Below, in pieces: positions 1 to 8,221 of a stretch of 30,999 nt of DNA. The first letter of the stretch is position 1. Every line of letters begins with the position of its first letter. The stretch is from an uncultured Prevotella sp. (GTDB lineage Bacteria > Bacteroidota > Bacteroidia > Bacteroidales > Bacteroidaceae). Made by a program: the position numbers and the translations under genes. The DNA lies in assembly GCA_934230115.1 (NCBI GenBank), contig CAKQEI010000028.1, positions 1-30,999 of the forward strand. The letters are read 5' to 3'. The notes below the pieces were generated by a model, which was given only the letters and a program-made list of their open reading frames with translations, was not told the DNA's origin and ran no database searches.

Positions 1-183
1 CCTCAAGCCTCCAACAGGGCCAACACCATCTTCATGACCACATATTTTATAGGCGGCTCCTTTGGCACCTATTGTGCAGGATTGGCTTGGACGCATGAGG
101 GATGGATGGGCGTGTGTGCAGTGGGAGCAATCTTGGCTGCTATTTCACTCAGTATAACATGTTTTAATGGGAAGAGAATTTAA
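1..183 (+). CDS. MFS-type transporter, C-terminal fragment (5' end outside window)
   Basis: Sixty open codons run from the first base to a TAA at 181-183. The fragment contains two hydrophobic stretches separated by a short polar turn (AWTHEGWMG) and ends in a basic tail (NGKRI), as is common for the last two helices of a major facilitator superfamily permease. The motif GGSFGTYCAGLAW resembles the glycine-rich eleventh helix of this superfamily. The substrate cannot be told from this piece. No start is visible because the gene begins upstream of the window. Assignment to MFS is by general resemblance only; another multi-helix exporter is possible. Confidence 0.6.
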   Translation, partial: PQASNRANTIFMTTYFIGGSFGTYCAGLAWTHEGWMGVCAVGAILAAISLSITCFNGKRI

Positions 184-258
184 GGCTTGGCAATAACGAT
201 TTTGCTCAAATGTTGTCAAAATATCATTGTCAAATTGTCATTTATAAAACAAGGATGA

Positions 259-281
259 GGGTGTCCATCAAATGGACACCC
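259..281. repeat. Inverted repeat, 10-bp perfect stem, 3-nt loop
   Basis: GGGTGTCCAT (259-268) and ATGGACACCC (272-281) are perfect complements around the loop CAA. It lies about 75 bases after the stop of the upstream MFS gene. No run of T follows on either strand, so it is not a canonical intrinsic terminator, although it may still protect or end the upstream mRNA. Confidence 0.75.
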
Positions 282-301
282 CTCCTAATTCTGCATACTT
301 G

Positions 302-330
302 AAAGGGGTTGGGTTCAACCCAACCCCTTT
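302..330. repeat. Near-perfect palindrome, 14-bp arms
   Basis: AAAGGGGTTGGGTT (302-315) is exactly complementary to 317-330, with only one base (C316) between the arms. In RNA this would form a 12-bp stem with a 5-nt loop. It is followed by AGAAAAA rather than a T-tract. It sits 20 bases after the first hairpin. It could be part of a compound terminator, a processing signal or a repeat end. Confidence 0.75.
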
Positions 331-591
331 AGAAAAATGATTGTCGTCGTTTCTCAAAATCCGTGCTATTCGCCGACGAAGCCCGAGCGTTTCATCCGCG
401 AAATTCTTATACGACCAGAATGCTGCGCGTCAATAATCCAAGAGGGAATACAAATAAATCCAAATCGAACGCCAATAACTCAAATACGATACGAGCGGAA
501 ATGTGATAAGCGATAATTCTAAGAAAAATCAGAAGAGCTATGCAAATCTAATGATTATTTTCGGTCTTGGCAAATGATTTTTTGCTTATGT

Positions 592-623
592 TTTGCCTGC
601 CCCACCGCTTTTTGTTACTTTTG
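592..623 (+). promoter_or_regulatory. Bacteroidetes-type promoter for the yeiH-like gene
   Basis: A -33 element TTTG (592-595) and a -7 element TACTTTTG (616-623) are spaced by 20 bases, matching the primary sigma consensus of Bacteroidetes (TTTG, N19-21, TAnnTTTG). The -7 element ends only 5 bases before the ATG at 629, so the transcript probably starts at or next to that ATG. This decides the start of the gene: an ATG at 593 lies inside the promoter. Confidence 0.75.
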
Positions 624-628
624 CAGTC

Positions 629-1717
629 ATGAAAACGAAAGAACTATGCTACATAGCGATTGTGGCTGTATTGGGAATCTCGCTGTTGTCGGGATTCGTT
701 GTAGAAGTGTTTGGAGTTGATTTGGGAAGCATGGCGTGGGTGGCACGCTGGGTGTCATCGCCCGTTGCGTTGGCCATAGGCTTTGCTTTCGCCTTGGTCT
801 TCGGCAAGGCATTCCCCGGTTTCAACAAAACGATGTCGAAGAAACTGTTGCAGTATTCCGTTATCGGACTTGGATTCGGAATGAACGTCAACAAAGCCAT
901 TGCCTCGGGTTCGGAGGGAATGCTGTTCACCATCGTCAGCGTGTTCGGCACGCTCGCCTTGGGTTGGCTGTTTGGCAGAAAACTGCTGAAGGTTGACTGG
1001 CAGACAAGCTACCTGCTGTCGTCGGGAACAGCCATCTGTGGAGGTTCGGCGATTGCGGCTGTAGGTCCAGTGATTAAGGCTAAGGCAGAGAGCATGTCGG
1101 TGGCGTTGGGCGTGGTGTTCATCCTTAATGCCATTGCCCTGTTTGTGTTCCCGTCGATAGGCAGCGCCTTGGACATGACAATGAAGCAGTTTGGCATGTG
1201 GGCAGCGATAGCCATTCACGACACGTCGTCGGTGGTGGGAGCAGGAGCGGCCTACGACCAGATGCATCCGGAATTGCTGGCCTCGCAGGGCGTGAGTGCG
1301 CTGGAGGTGGCAACTACCATCAAGCTCACACGTGCGCTGTGGATTGTGGTGATAGCATTGGCCACACCGTTCTTCTTCCGCACGAGGCTGGCTGCATCGG
1401 GCGAGGGTAAGGCGAAGCCGTGGTATGAGTGTGTGCCGAGATTTATCGTGTGGTTCGTGGTAGCCATTCTCTTCAATACATATATATTAAGCAACGCCTC
1501 GCTCATTGGCGACACCGCTGCAACAATGGGCAGCGACTTCAGCGGAGCTGTGAACAAATTGGCAAAACATCTTATCACCCTCTCGCTCTTCTTCATTGGA
1601 GCCTCGCTCACAAGAGAGACATTGCGCAGCGTTGGCGTGCGTCCGCTTGTGCAGGGCGTGATGCTGTGGGTGAGCATCAGCGTGATAAGCTTGGGATATA
1701 TATACTGGGTAGAATAA
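629..1717 (+). CDS. YeiH/UPF0324 family inner-membrane protein (putative sulfate/anion exporter family)
   Basis: A 362-residue, almost entirely hydrophobic protein with about ten membrane segments. It contains the glycine-rich stretch SSGTAICGGSAI (near residue 130) followed by conserved VGPVIKAKAE, and later HDTSSVVGAGAAY, all hallmarks of the conserved hypothetical family Pfam Cons_hypoth698 (E. coli YeiH). The family is often named putative sulfate exporter, but its transport substrate is not firmly known. I choose the ATG at 629 rather than 593 because the promoter occupies 592-623. It stands alone, facing the hexosaminidase gene and sharing a terminator with it. The family call is firm; the function is not. 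Confidence 0.88.
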   Translation: MKTKELCYIAIVAVLGISLLSGFVVEVFGVDLGSMAWVARWVSSPVALAIGFAFALVFGKAFPGFNKTMSKKLLQYSVIGLGFGMNVNKAIASGSEGMLFTIVSVFGTLALGWLFGRKLLKVDWQTSYLLSSGTAICGGSAIAAVGPVIKAKAESMSVALGVVFILNAIALFVFPSIGSALDMTMKQFGMWAAIAIHDTSSVVGAGAAYDQMHPELLASQGVSALEVATTIKLTRALWIVVIALATPFFFRTRLAASGEGKAKPWYECVPRFIVWFVVAILFNTYILSNASLIGDTAATMGSDFSGAVNKLAKHLITLSLFFIGASLTRETLRSVGVRPLVQGVMLWVSISVISLGYIYWVE

Positions 1718-1740
1718 GGATTTTTTTTAGGGAGTTAAGA

Positions 1741-1788
1741 AGAAGGAGTTAAGAAGTTTGGGAGCAAACTTCTTAACTCCTTCTTTTT
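1741..1788. terminator. Bidirectional intrinsic terminator between convergent genes
   Basis: Bases 1741-1760 and 1765-1784 form a perfect 20-bp stem around the loop GGAG, followed on the plus strand by a short T-run (1784-1788). Upstream, an A/T-rich segment (eight T at 1722-1729) gives the minus transcript its own A/U flank. The stem carries the motif GGAGTTAAGAAGTT, which recurs in the terminator at 28348-28427. It ends the yeiH-like gene and, on the other strand, the hexosaminidase gene whose stop codon overlaps it. Confidence 0.85.
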
Positions 1789-4117
1789 ACATTACGCTTA
1801 TTTCATCCACAAAGAGGAAGGCCGGCTTACCTTTGCCAGGATGCCATTCGGGCAGGCTGTGCTCGGATGTGGCGTGCACTTTCACGTAGCGAGCCTTTGT
1901 GGTGTTGAAGTCGAGCTTGTGGGTGTAGATCTTGTCGGCATAGTTCTTGCCAAGAGCAGGAAGAGCCTTTGTGGCAACAGGAGTGAATGTCTTGCCATCG
2001 TCCGACACGCTTATCTCGATGTTGCGTGCGTCGAAGATCCACGAGCCTTTGTCGACGAGAGTGTTGAACTCAACGTGCGAGATGTTGCTGGGCTTGTTGA
2101 GGTCGACGATAGCCTCAAGGTCGTTGCCAGAGAAGGCAATCCAGCGTCCAGAGCTGAAGATGTTGTCGCCGACGAGACCGTCGGTGAGAGCTGCACCACC
2201 GTTGAATGTGTAGTTGCGGTGGGTGGGCTGGAGCAGAGTCACGGCACAGGCAGTGGCCTTGTTGAACTTAATCTCCTTGCGGCTCACGCGGCTCGGCTTG
2301 CCGTCGCGGAAGGCAGCGGCGCAGATGTTGGCCGACTTCTGCAGGTGGATGGCACCTGTGTAGAGCTGACTGTTGGCTGTTGGGGTAGAGCCGTCGAGAG
2401 TGTAGCGAATCTCGGCGTTGCCCAATGTGGTCATGTGAACCACAATCTCCTGCCACTTAGAGTCGGTGTCTACATGGATGTCCACATTATATATATGCTT
2501 GGCATAGTTGTAGCCCAGGCGGTCGTAGATCTTGGTGAGGTCTATGAGGCGGTTGGTGAAGTCGTTGTAGTTCTTAAGCTCGGGCTGGCTCCACTGAATT
2601 TCGCTCAGGGCTGCTACGCGGGGCAAAGCCATGTACTGCATCTGCTTGAATGTAGGCATATACTCGGTCCAGATGTTGGCCTGCACGCCAATGATGTGTT
2701 TGGCTTCGTCGGCAGTAAGCTCCTTAGGCATAGGCTCGTAGGAGTATACCTTGTCGAGGGGGAGGAATCCGCCTATGGCGATAGGTTCGTTCTCCTTGTC
2801 GGCAGCCTGATAGTAGTCGAAGTAGAGATAGGTGTTGGGAGTCATCACCACATCGTGGTTCTGTTTGGCAGCAGCGATGCCTCCTGCCTCGCCACGCCAT
2901 GACATTACGGTAGCGCCCTCGGCAATTCCTCCCTCAAGAATCTCGTCCCATCCGATGGTGTATCTGCCGAGTGACTTAAGATAGTTGGAAGCGTGGCTTA
3001 TCACGAAGCTCTGAAGGCGTTCCTCGGCTGTATGACCGTCCTTGGCCTCAAGATGCAGAGCCTTGATGCGTGCCTGGCACTTCGGACATTTCTGCCACTG
3101 GGTCTTGGGACACTCGTCGCCACCCACATGTATGTATTTCGAAGGGAACAGGCCTGCAACCTCCTTGAGCACGTCGTCCATGAACTTGAGAGTGTTGTCG
3201 TTGCCGGCGCAGAGCACATTGTCGGAAATGCCCCACTTGGTCCACACCTTGTAAGGACCGCCTGTGCAGCCGTATTCAGGATAGGCGGCAAGGGCAGCCT
3301 GCATATGGCCTGGGAGGTCGATTTCGGGAACGATGGTGATATAGCGGTCGGCGGCATATTTCACGATTTCGCGAATTTCCTTCTGTGTGTAGAATCCGCC
3401 GTATGGTTTGCCGTCGTATTTGCCAGAGTTATGGCCTATGACAGTCTCGTCGCGTTTAGAGCCAATGGTGGTGAGCTTAGGATACTTCTTGATCTCGATG
3501 CGCCATCCCTGGTCGTCGGTAAGATGCCAGTGGAAGCGGTTGATGTTGTGCAGGGCGAGCATGTCGATGAACTGACGGATGGAGTCGGCAGAAACGAAGT
3601 GGCGCGACACGTCGAGATGAGTGCCACGGTAGGCGAAGCGTGGAGCGTCGCTGATGTTCACGGCAGGAATCTCCACTTGCGAGGCAGTGCCCTTGACAAC
3701 AGGCAGCGACTTGCGCAAGGTTTGAATGCCGTAGAACACTCCGGCAGCTGTAGAGCCGCTGATGGTGATATTGCTGTTGGCAACATTGATCTTGTAGCCC
3801 TCAGCGTTCTTCACGCTCTTGTCGATGCTAAGCACAATGGCAGCTGCGCCTTTGGCAGCTTTGCCAACAACAGGACGAATGCCAGTCTGCTCCTCTATAT
3901 ACATGGCGAGCATGTTGGCGTTGCGCTTCATGTCGGCGCTGTTGTTGGCAATACTGATACAAGTCTTGGCGTTGAGCACGAAAGGAGATGCTGCCGATGC
4001 CATCTCAACCTTCTGTGGCATAGGGATGACGTTGAAGTCCGCTTTCTGTCCCATAGCGGTGTTGGGCAGGAGAAAAGCCACGGCGGCAATTGCTCCTGTG
4101 AAGATTTTTTGATTCAT
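1787..4117 (-). CDS. Beta-N-acetylhexosaminidase, GH20, secreted
   Basis: A 776-residue exported glycoside hydrolase that removes terminal beta-linked GlcNAc/GalNAc from glycans. The start at 4117 gives a clean signal peptide (MNQKIFTGAIAAVAFLLPNTAMGQ); a longer frame to 4159 would include the promoter. The order is a GH20b-like domain (about 27-150), the GH20 barrel (about 155-500) with HWHLTDDQGWR and the catalytic pair Asp334-Glu335 in HVGGDEC, a chitobiase C-terminal beta domain (about 545-620, RYTLDGSTP) and a C-terminal F5/8-type carbohydrate-binding domain (about 640-776). No lipobox, so probably periplasmic or released. It is divergent from the sugar exporter sotB. Family is certain; the natural substrate, for example mucin or host N-glycans, is inference. 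Confidence 0.95.
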   Translation of the reverse strand: MNQKIFTGAIAAVAFLLPNTAMGQKADFNVIPMPQKVEMASAASPFVLNAKTCISIANNSADMKRNANMLAMYIEEQTGIRPVVGKAAKGAAAIVLSIDKSVKNAEGYKINVANSNITISGSTAAGVFYGIQTLRKSLPVVKGTASQVEIPAVNISDAPRFAYRGTHLDVSRHFVSADSIRQFIDMLALHNINRFHWHLTDDQGWRIEIKKYPKLTTIGSKRDETVIGHNSGKYDGKPYGGFYTQKEIREIVKYAADRYITIVPEIDLPGHMQAALAAYPEYGCTGGPYKVWTKWGISDNVLCAGNDNTLKFMDDVLKEVAGLFPSKYIHVGGDECPKTQWQKCPKCQARIKALHLEAKDGHTAEERLQSFVISHASNYLKSLGRYTIGWDEILEGGIAEGATVMSWRGEAGGIAAAKQNHDVVMTPNTYLYFDYYQAADKENEPIAIGGFLPLDKVYSYEPMPKELTADEAKHIIGVQANIWTEYMPTFKQMQYMALPRVAALSEIQWSQPELKNYNDFTNRLIDLTKIYDRLGYNYAKHIYNVDIHVDTDSKWQEIVVHMTTLGNAEIRYTLDGSTPTANSQLYTGAIHLQKSANICAAAFRDGKPSRVSRKEIKFNKATACAVTLLQPTHRNYTFNGGAALTDGLVGDNIFSSGRWIAFSGNDLEAIVDLNKPSNISHVEFNTLVDKGSWIFDARNIEISVSDDGKTFTPVATKALPALGKNYADKIYTHKLDFNTTKARYVKVHATSEHSLPEWHPGKGKPAFLFVDEISVM

Positions 4118-4146
4118 TTGTTGTTTAAGGGTTTGATTTTGCGATG

Positions 4147-4154
4147 CAAAGTTA
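4147..4154 (-). promoter_or_regulatory. -7 element of the hexosaminidase promoter
   Basis: On the minus strand 4154-4147 reads TAACTTTG, an exact TAnnTTTG element, 29 bases before the ATG at 4117. I see no clear TTTG -33 element at the expected distance. The match supports the internal start and a short untranslated leader. Confidence 0.65.
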
Positions 4155-4240
4155 CGCATTTTTTGCCGAATATTTTAATAAGTTAGGTGTAATACGAAAA
4201 ATAATGCCCAATAAATGTTATTTTTTATTCGATATTTCAG

Positions 4241-4248
4241 TAATTTTG
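4241..4248 (+). promoter_or_regulatory. -7 element of the sotB promoter
   Basis: TAATTTTG fits TAnnTTTG and lies 37 bases before the ATG at 4286. The -33 region is only weakly matched (TGTTA near 4216-4220). The divergent promoters are about 90 bases apart, so shared control with the hexosaminidase gene is possible. Confidence 0.55.
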
Positions 4249-4285
4249 CAGCCTAAAAAGGATAACTATAATTATTATTTGCCAA

Positions 4286-5476
4286 ATGCAAAAGAAAAGA
4301 ACTATCTCCAAATGGCTGCCCTTGTTGGGGTTGACATTTTGCACATTTGTGTTTAACACATCCGAGTTTATGCCTATAGGTCTGCTTAGCGATATTGCCA
4401 ACGACTTGAATATCAGCGACGCCCGTGCCGGAATGCTGATTTCGGTTTATGCCTGGGTTGTGGCGTTGATGTCGCTGCCGTTGATGATAATAGTGTCGAA
4501 GATGGAGCTTAAGCGTCTGTTGCTGACTATCATTGCTGTCTTTGTGCTGAGTCATGTGGCGTCGGCATTAGCCGAAGGCTACTACACGCTGATGCTCTCG
4601 CGAATAGGTGTGGCGTGCTCTCATGCAATATTCTGGTCGATAGTGTCGCCGCTTGCAGTGCGTATAGTGCCCGATGATAAGCGAGCGTTTGCGTTGAGCA
4701 TGGTGGCCACAGGCTCGTCGATAGCCATGGTTGTGGGTTTGCCGCTCGGACGGGTTGTGGGTCTGTATCTTGGATGGCGCATGACGTTCCTCAGCATAGG
4801 AGTAATTTCAGCCCTCATCTTCATATATATAGCAGCAATGCTGCCTAAGGTCCCGAGCAGAGGCAAATTCTCTGTAAAGCGGCTTCCGGCATTGCTCCAC
4901 AACCGAGTGCTGCTTGGTGTGTTCGTTATGTCGGTGCTTTTCGCCACAGCCCATTATACAGGCTATAGCTATATAGAGCCGTTTCTCGGACGAGTGGCAG
5001 GCTTTACGCCAGATATTGTCACCCTTGTGCTCATCGTCTTCGGAGGTTCGGGAATGCTTGGCAGCATAGCCTTCTCAAAATATTATATGTCAAATCCACG
5101 ACGATTTGTGGCAGTGGCTACAGTTGCTCCTGCCCTGTGCCTGCTTCTGATGCAGGTGTCGGCAGTGAGTCTTGCTTCGGTGCTTGCGGTGTGTGTGGTG
5201 TGGGGAGCCATGGCCACGGCATTCAATATCGCCTTCCAGGACAATGTGATGCGCTTTGCGCCTGAAGAGGCCACGTCGGTGGCAATGTCCATATTCTCGG
5301 GCATATTCAATTTGGGTATAGGCAGCGGAGCGTATATCGGTGGAGTGGTTGTCACTCATCTGTCGCTTGGCAGCATAGGTTATGCCGGAGGCGTGATAGG
5401 ACTGTTGGCGGCATTTTATTGTGTTGGACGCCTCTTTCCGAACATGAGGCGCAGGGAGGCAGCACTGATGGCGTGA
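4286..5476 (+). CDS. sotB: SotB-like sugar efflux transporter (MFS)
   Basis: A 396-residue twelve-helix major facilitator. It matches E. coli SotB/YdeA from memory along its whole length: TSEFMPIGLLSDIA in helix 1, YAWVVALMSLP in helix 2, HAIFWSIVSPLA, GLPLGRVVGLYLGWRMTF, AHYTGYSYIEPF and IFSGIFNLGIGSGA. SotB exports arabinose, lactose, IPTG and related sugars in E. coli; the substrate here is inferred. No signal peptide is needed. It is transcribed away from the hexosaminidase gene, so a link to hexosamine or other sugar overflow is possible but unproven. A non-sugar drug-efflux role cannot be excluded. Confidence 0.85.
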   Translation: MQKKRTISKWLPLLGLTFCTFVFNTSEFMPIGLLSDIANDLNISDARAGMLISVYAWVVALMSLPLMIIVSKMELKRLLLTIIAVFVLSHVASALAEGYYTLMLSRIGVACSHAIFWSIVSPLAVRIVPDDKRAFALSMVATGSSIAMVVGLPLGRVVGLYLGWRMTFLSIGVISALIFIYIAAMLPKVPSRGKFSVKRLPALLHNRVLLGVFVMSVLFATAHYTGYSYIEPFLGRVAGFTPDIVTLVLIVFGGSGMLGSIAFSKYYMSNPRRFVAVATVAPALCLLLMQVSAVSLASVLAVCVVWGAMATAFNIAFQDNVMRFAPEEATSVAMSIFSGIFNLGIGSGAYIGGVVVTHLSLGSIGYAGGVIGLLAAFYCVGRLFPNMRRREAALMA

Positions 5477-5509
5477 TGTAAAAAATGGCGAAGTATTAAA
5501 TTTACAACA

Positions 5510-5544
5510 TTTGCCTTCAGTCTCGATTTTTATTCTTACCTTTG
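5510..5544 (+). promoter_or_regulatory. Promoter of the mazG operon
   Basis: TTTG (5510-5513) and TACCTTTG (5537-5544) are separated by 23 bases, slightly longer than the usual 19-21. The -7 element is 84 bases before the mazG ATG, giving an untranslated leader of about 75-80 nt in which I see no strong structure. Confidence 0.55.
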
Positions 5545-5628
5545 TATTTGTAAAATGAGGAATGGGTCAAAACTCTACCGGAAATATACATTGGCGAGTG
5601 TTGGCTCTGTCTCATAAAAATAAAGAAT

Positions 5629-6492
5629 ATGCATACAAGAGAAGAAAAAATGAAGGCTTTCGGCCGTCTGCTCGACGTGCTCGACGAGCTGCGCGAGAAA
5701 TGTCCGTGGGATCGCAAGCAGACCAATGAGTCGCTACGACCAAATACTATAGAGGAAACATTCGAGTTGTGCGACGCTCTTATGAAGAACGACGAGCCTA
5801 ACATCTGCAAGGAGTTGGGCGACGTGCTGTTGCACGTGTGCTTCTATGCCAAGATAGGACAGGAGAAAGAGCAGTTTGACATTGCCGACGTGTGCAACAA
5901 GCTCGTCGACAAGCTGATTTTCCGTCATCCACATGTGTATCATCCTTCACAGGTGGGGGCACCAGAGCCTAAGCCTCTGCCTTATGGCGAGAACATGGAG
6001 GAGCGCGACGACTCGGAAGAGGTGAAGACAGCCCAACAGGTTATAGAGAACTGGGAACAGATAAAGCTGCGCGAGAAGGACGGCAACAAGCGAGTGCTGT
6101 CGGGTGTGCCCGACGCTTTGCCGGCGCTCATCAAAGCCTACCGCATACAGGACAAGGCTCGCAACGTTGGATTTGACTGGGAAGACAAGGGCGACGTGTG
6201 GGGCAAGGTGCGCGAGGAGCTGGGCGAGCTTGAAGTGGAGCTGCGCAAGGAGGACAAGGAGCACTCTACAGAGGAGTTTGGCGACTTCCTCTTCTCGCTT
6301 ATCAACGCCGCACGTCTCTACAAAATTAATCCCGACACGGCACTCGAAAAGACCAACGCCAAATTCATACGCCGATTCAACTATATCGAGGAACATTCCA
6401 TACGCATAGGCAAACCGCTGAAGGACATGACGCTCGGCGAGATGGACAAGCTGTGGGAAGAGGCGAAGAGAGCGGAGAAGAACTTGAAATAA
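5629..6492 (+). CDS. mazG: Nucleoside triphosphate pyrophosphohydrolase MazG
   Basis: A 287-residue cytosolic enzyme that hydrolyses NTPs/dNTPs to monophosphate and pyrophosphate, thought to clean up non-canonical nucleotides and affect the stringent response. It has the two tandem all-alpha MazG domains of the full-length family: the first contains CPWDRKQT, EETFELCDAL and ELGDVLLH, the second GFDWEDKGDVW, EELGELEVEL and EFGDFLFSL. The EExxE and ExxD metal-binding motifs are therefore intact in both. The start at 5629 is kept because it directly precedes the conserved F-x-x-L-L helix; an ATG at 5650 is a possible alternative. A lipoprotein gene follows after 21 bases and RNase Z after that, probably in one transcript. 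Confidence 0.95.
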   Translation: MHTREEKMKAFGRLLDVLDELREKCPWDRKQTNESLRPNTIEETFELCDALMKNDEPNICKELGDVLLHVCFYAKIGQEKEQFDIADVCNKLVDKLIFRHPHVYHPSQVGAPEPKPLPYGENMEERDDSEEVKTAQQVIENWEQIKLREKDGNKRVLSGVPDALPALIKAYRIQDKARNVGFDWEDKGDVWGKVREELGELEVELRKEDKEHSTEEFGDFLFSLINAARLYKINPDTALEKTNAKFIRRFNYIEEHSIRIGKPLKDMTLGEMDKLWEEAKRAEKNLK

Positions 6493-6513
6493 AACAACAT
6501 AACCATAACTATT

Positions 6514-7092
6514 ATGAAAAACCTTGGATTTGTTTTTGCGTCGCTGATGCTGTTGGTGTTGGCAGGATGCAACTCGAAGAAAGAAAAGCCGAACCTCCAG
6601 GCGAATGATGTGGAGGAGGTGGCCGACTCTACTGTGTATGGCGTTTGCGGAGAAGGAACTTCGATGCACTCGCTCGAACTTATAACCGATACTGGCGACA
6701 CGCTGACATATACTATTCTCGACGCTGAGGCCGACATGGACGGCATGGTGACGGGAGGTGGTTTGGTGTCGCACGTGGAAGGTGGACTCATGGCTGGCGA
6801 CAAGGTGGCTGTCACAGGGCAGAAGGTTGACGGGGAGCTTATTGCCGACAAGGTGATAAACGTGACGTCGCTCCTTGGTCACTGGACAAGCATTGACAAG
6901 AACTTCGAAATAGAGGAGGGCGGAACTGTGCGCTCAAGCGTTAAGGCAGAGTCGAACCCATGGACCTCATGGAAGATTCTGAACGGACGCCTACTGCTCA
7001 ACCGCGACACGTTCAACATCAATTCGCTTGGCGCCGACTCGCTGTATATCGAGAACGACAAGGGAATATACACGTTCAAGAGACAGAAATAG
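6514..7092 (+). CDS. Outer-surface or periplasmic lipoprotein, lipocalin-like
   Basis: A 192-residue protein with a type II signal peptide and lipobox LAGC (Cys19). The middle, with TLTYTILDAEADMDG and a run of alternating polar/hydrophobic strands, suggests an all-beta fold (OB-like, residues about 55-120). The C-terminal part, beginning LLGHWTS and ending IENDKGIYTFKRQ, resembles the small lipocalin-like lipoproteins common in Bacteroidales. Asn immediately follows the Cys, without an obvious acidic surface-export signal. It lies between mazG and rnz with short gaps, so it is co-transcribed with them. Its function is not known to me. Confidence 0.8.
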   Translation: MKNLGFVFASLMLLVLAGCNSKKEKPNLQANDVEEVADSTVYGVCGEGTSMHSLELITDTGDTLTYTILDAEADMDGMVTGGGLVSHVEGGLMAGDKVAVTGQKVDGELIADKVINVTSLLGHWTSIDKNFEIEEGGTVRSSVKAESNPWTSWKILNGRLLLNRDTFNINSLGADSLYIENDKGIYTFKRQK

Positions 7093-7129
7093 AAAATATA
7101 AAAAAATAGTCAGTTGTCACATTGATAAT

Positions 7130-8047
7130 ATGGAACCATTCAAAATCCACATACTTGGCTGTGGCTCGGCTCTGCCAACGCTGCGCCACAACCCTTCGTC
7201 GCAGGTTGTAGAGCTGCGTGGCAAGCAGTTTATGATTGATTGTGGCGAAGGCACGCAGACCCAGATGCGACGCTCGCGAATAGGCTTCAACAAGATAGTG
7301 GCTATATTCATATCGCATATTCACGGCGACCATTGCTTTGGGTTGATAGGTATGTTGTCGTCGTTCGGACTACTGGGCCGCACTATGCCTCTCGCCATAT
7401 ATGCTCCTAAGGATTTCAAGCCAGTGTTCGATATGCTGCTTTCGACATTCTGCACCGACTTCGACTACGAGATACAATTTCACGCCATCGACACCACAAA
7501 GCAACAGGTGATATATGAGGACAGGAGTCTGACGGTGGAGTCGGTACCGCTGAAGCATCGGTTGCCGTGTTGCGGATTCATGTTTCGCGAGAAACCCACA
7601 TTGCCCCATATACGCCGCGACATGATCGACTTCTATCATATACCCACTTCGCAGATAAACAACATCAAGAATGGGGCGTCGTGGATAGATGAGGAGGGAC
7701 GCGAGATTCCAAACTCACGGCTTACAACTCCTGCCGACCCAGCTCGAAGCTATGCCTATCTGAGCGACACTTGCTATCTGCCCGGCTTGGCGAAGAGAGT
7801 GGAGGGAGTGACGTGCATGTATCATGAGTCGACCTACAGTACAGCCGACGAGGAACGCGCTAAAATGTATTTTCACAGTACGGCGGCACAGGCGGCACAG
7901 GTGGCACACGACGCTCATGCCAAACAGCTGCTTCTGGGACATTACAGTTCGAAATACGACAACGAGCAACTGCTGCTCGATGAGGCAAAGAGCGTGTTTG
8001 AAAACTCGGTGCTGAGCAATGAGGGAATGACTGTGGAAGTGAAGTAA
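7130..8047 (+). CDS. rnz: Ribonuclease Z
   Basis: A 305-residue metallo-beta-lactamase-fold endonuclease that cuts the 3' trailer from tRNA precursors. It carries the zinc motif HIHGDH (His63, His65, Asp67, His68), the N-terminal GCGSALPT with DCGEGTQTQ, the late YLSDT and HEST motifs, and the C-terminal LGHYSSKY, all standard for the short bacterial RNase Z. The start at 7130 matches the family N-terminus (FKIHILGCGSA); an in-frame extension to 7028 overlaps the preceding lipoprotein gene and is rejected. It is the last gene of the mazG operon. Confidence 0.95.
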   Translation: MEPFKIHILGCGSALPTLRHNPSSQVVELRGKQFMIDCGEGTQTQMRRSRIGFNKIVAIFISHIHGDHCFGLIGMLSSFGLLGRTMPLAIYAPKDFKPVFDMLLSTFCTDFDYEIQFHAIDTTKQQVIYEDRSLTVESVPLKHRLPCCGFMFREKPTLPHIRRDMIDFYHIPTSQINNIKNGASWIDEEGREIPNSRLTTPADPARSYAYLSDTCYLPGLAKRVEGVTCMYHESTYSTADEERAKMYFHSTAAQAAQVAHDAHAKQLLLGHYSSKYDNEQLLLDEAKSVFENSVLSNEGMTVEVK

Positions 8048-8077
8048 ACGCTTAATAAGGCTGATGAAAATCCAGGA

Positions 8078-8122
8078 AACAGACCCTAATGGTTAATTAA
8101 TCTTAACTAAGATGTGTCTGTT
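8078..8122 (+). terminator. Possible two-tier hairpin after rnz
   Basis: AACAGAC (8078-8084) pairs with GTCTGTT (8116-8122), and inside it GTTAA (8092-8096) pairs with TTAAC (8103-8107). The structure starts about 30 bases after the rnz stop. It has no good U-run after it, so termination is a guess from position and pairing alone. Confidence 0.35.
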
Positions 8123-8156
8123 GCTTGATATAAAAACAGGTTATTGAAAAAATCCA

Positions 8157-8164
8157 TATCTTTG
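8157..8164 (+). promoter_or_regulatory. -7 element before the small secreted protein
   Basis: TATCTTTG fits TAnnTTTG and lies 57 bases before the ATG at 8222. There is no clear -33 TTTG at the right spacing. It probably drives the gene at 8222 and perhaps the L,D-transpeptidase and downstream genes. Confidence 0.5.
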
Positions 8165-8221
8165 CATATGGAATAACGTGTAAACTAAAATAACGTGTAA
8201 ATATTAACTAATTGGTAGATT

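Larger units (their letters stand above)
184..591. other. Gene-poor interval with two palindromes and a small open frame
   Basis: About 400 bases separate the MFS fragment from the next promoter. The first part holds two hairpins (259-281 and 302-330). The rest (331-590) is AT-rich and has no recognisable gene. An ATG at 337 opens 59 codons to a TAA at 514-516, and a second frame over roughly 372-503 is also free of stops for about 44 codons. Neither translation resembles a protein I know, and neither has a recognisable promoter. It may be a decayed or dispersed intergenic repeat; coding status is doubtful. Confidence 0.4.

Noticed and set aside
593..628. ATG at 593 as start of the yeiH-like gene
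   Set aside because: It lies within the -33 to -7 promoter region (592-623); the ATG at 629 fits better.
1841..2902. Long plus-strand open frame opposite the hexosaminidase gene (also 2993-4186)
   Set aside because: Shadow of the GC-rich coding strand; translations lack domains and the opposite frame is a clear GH20 enzyme.
4118..4159. N-terminal extension of the hexosaminidase to 4159
   Set aside because: The exact TAACTTTG element (4154-4147, minus) overlaps it, and the shorter form begins with a clean signal peptide.
5947..6882. Long minus-strand frame over mazG and the lipoprotein gene
   Set aside because: It crosses two well-supported genes on the other strand, has no promoter, and its translation has no known motif.
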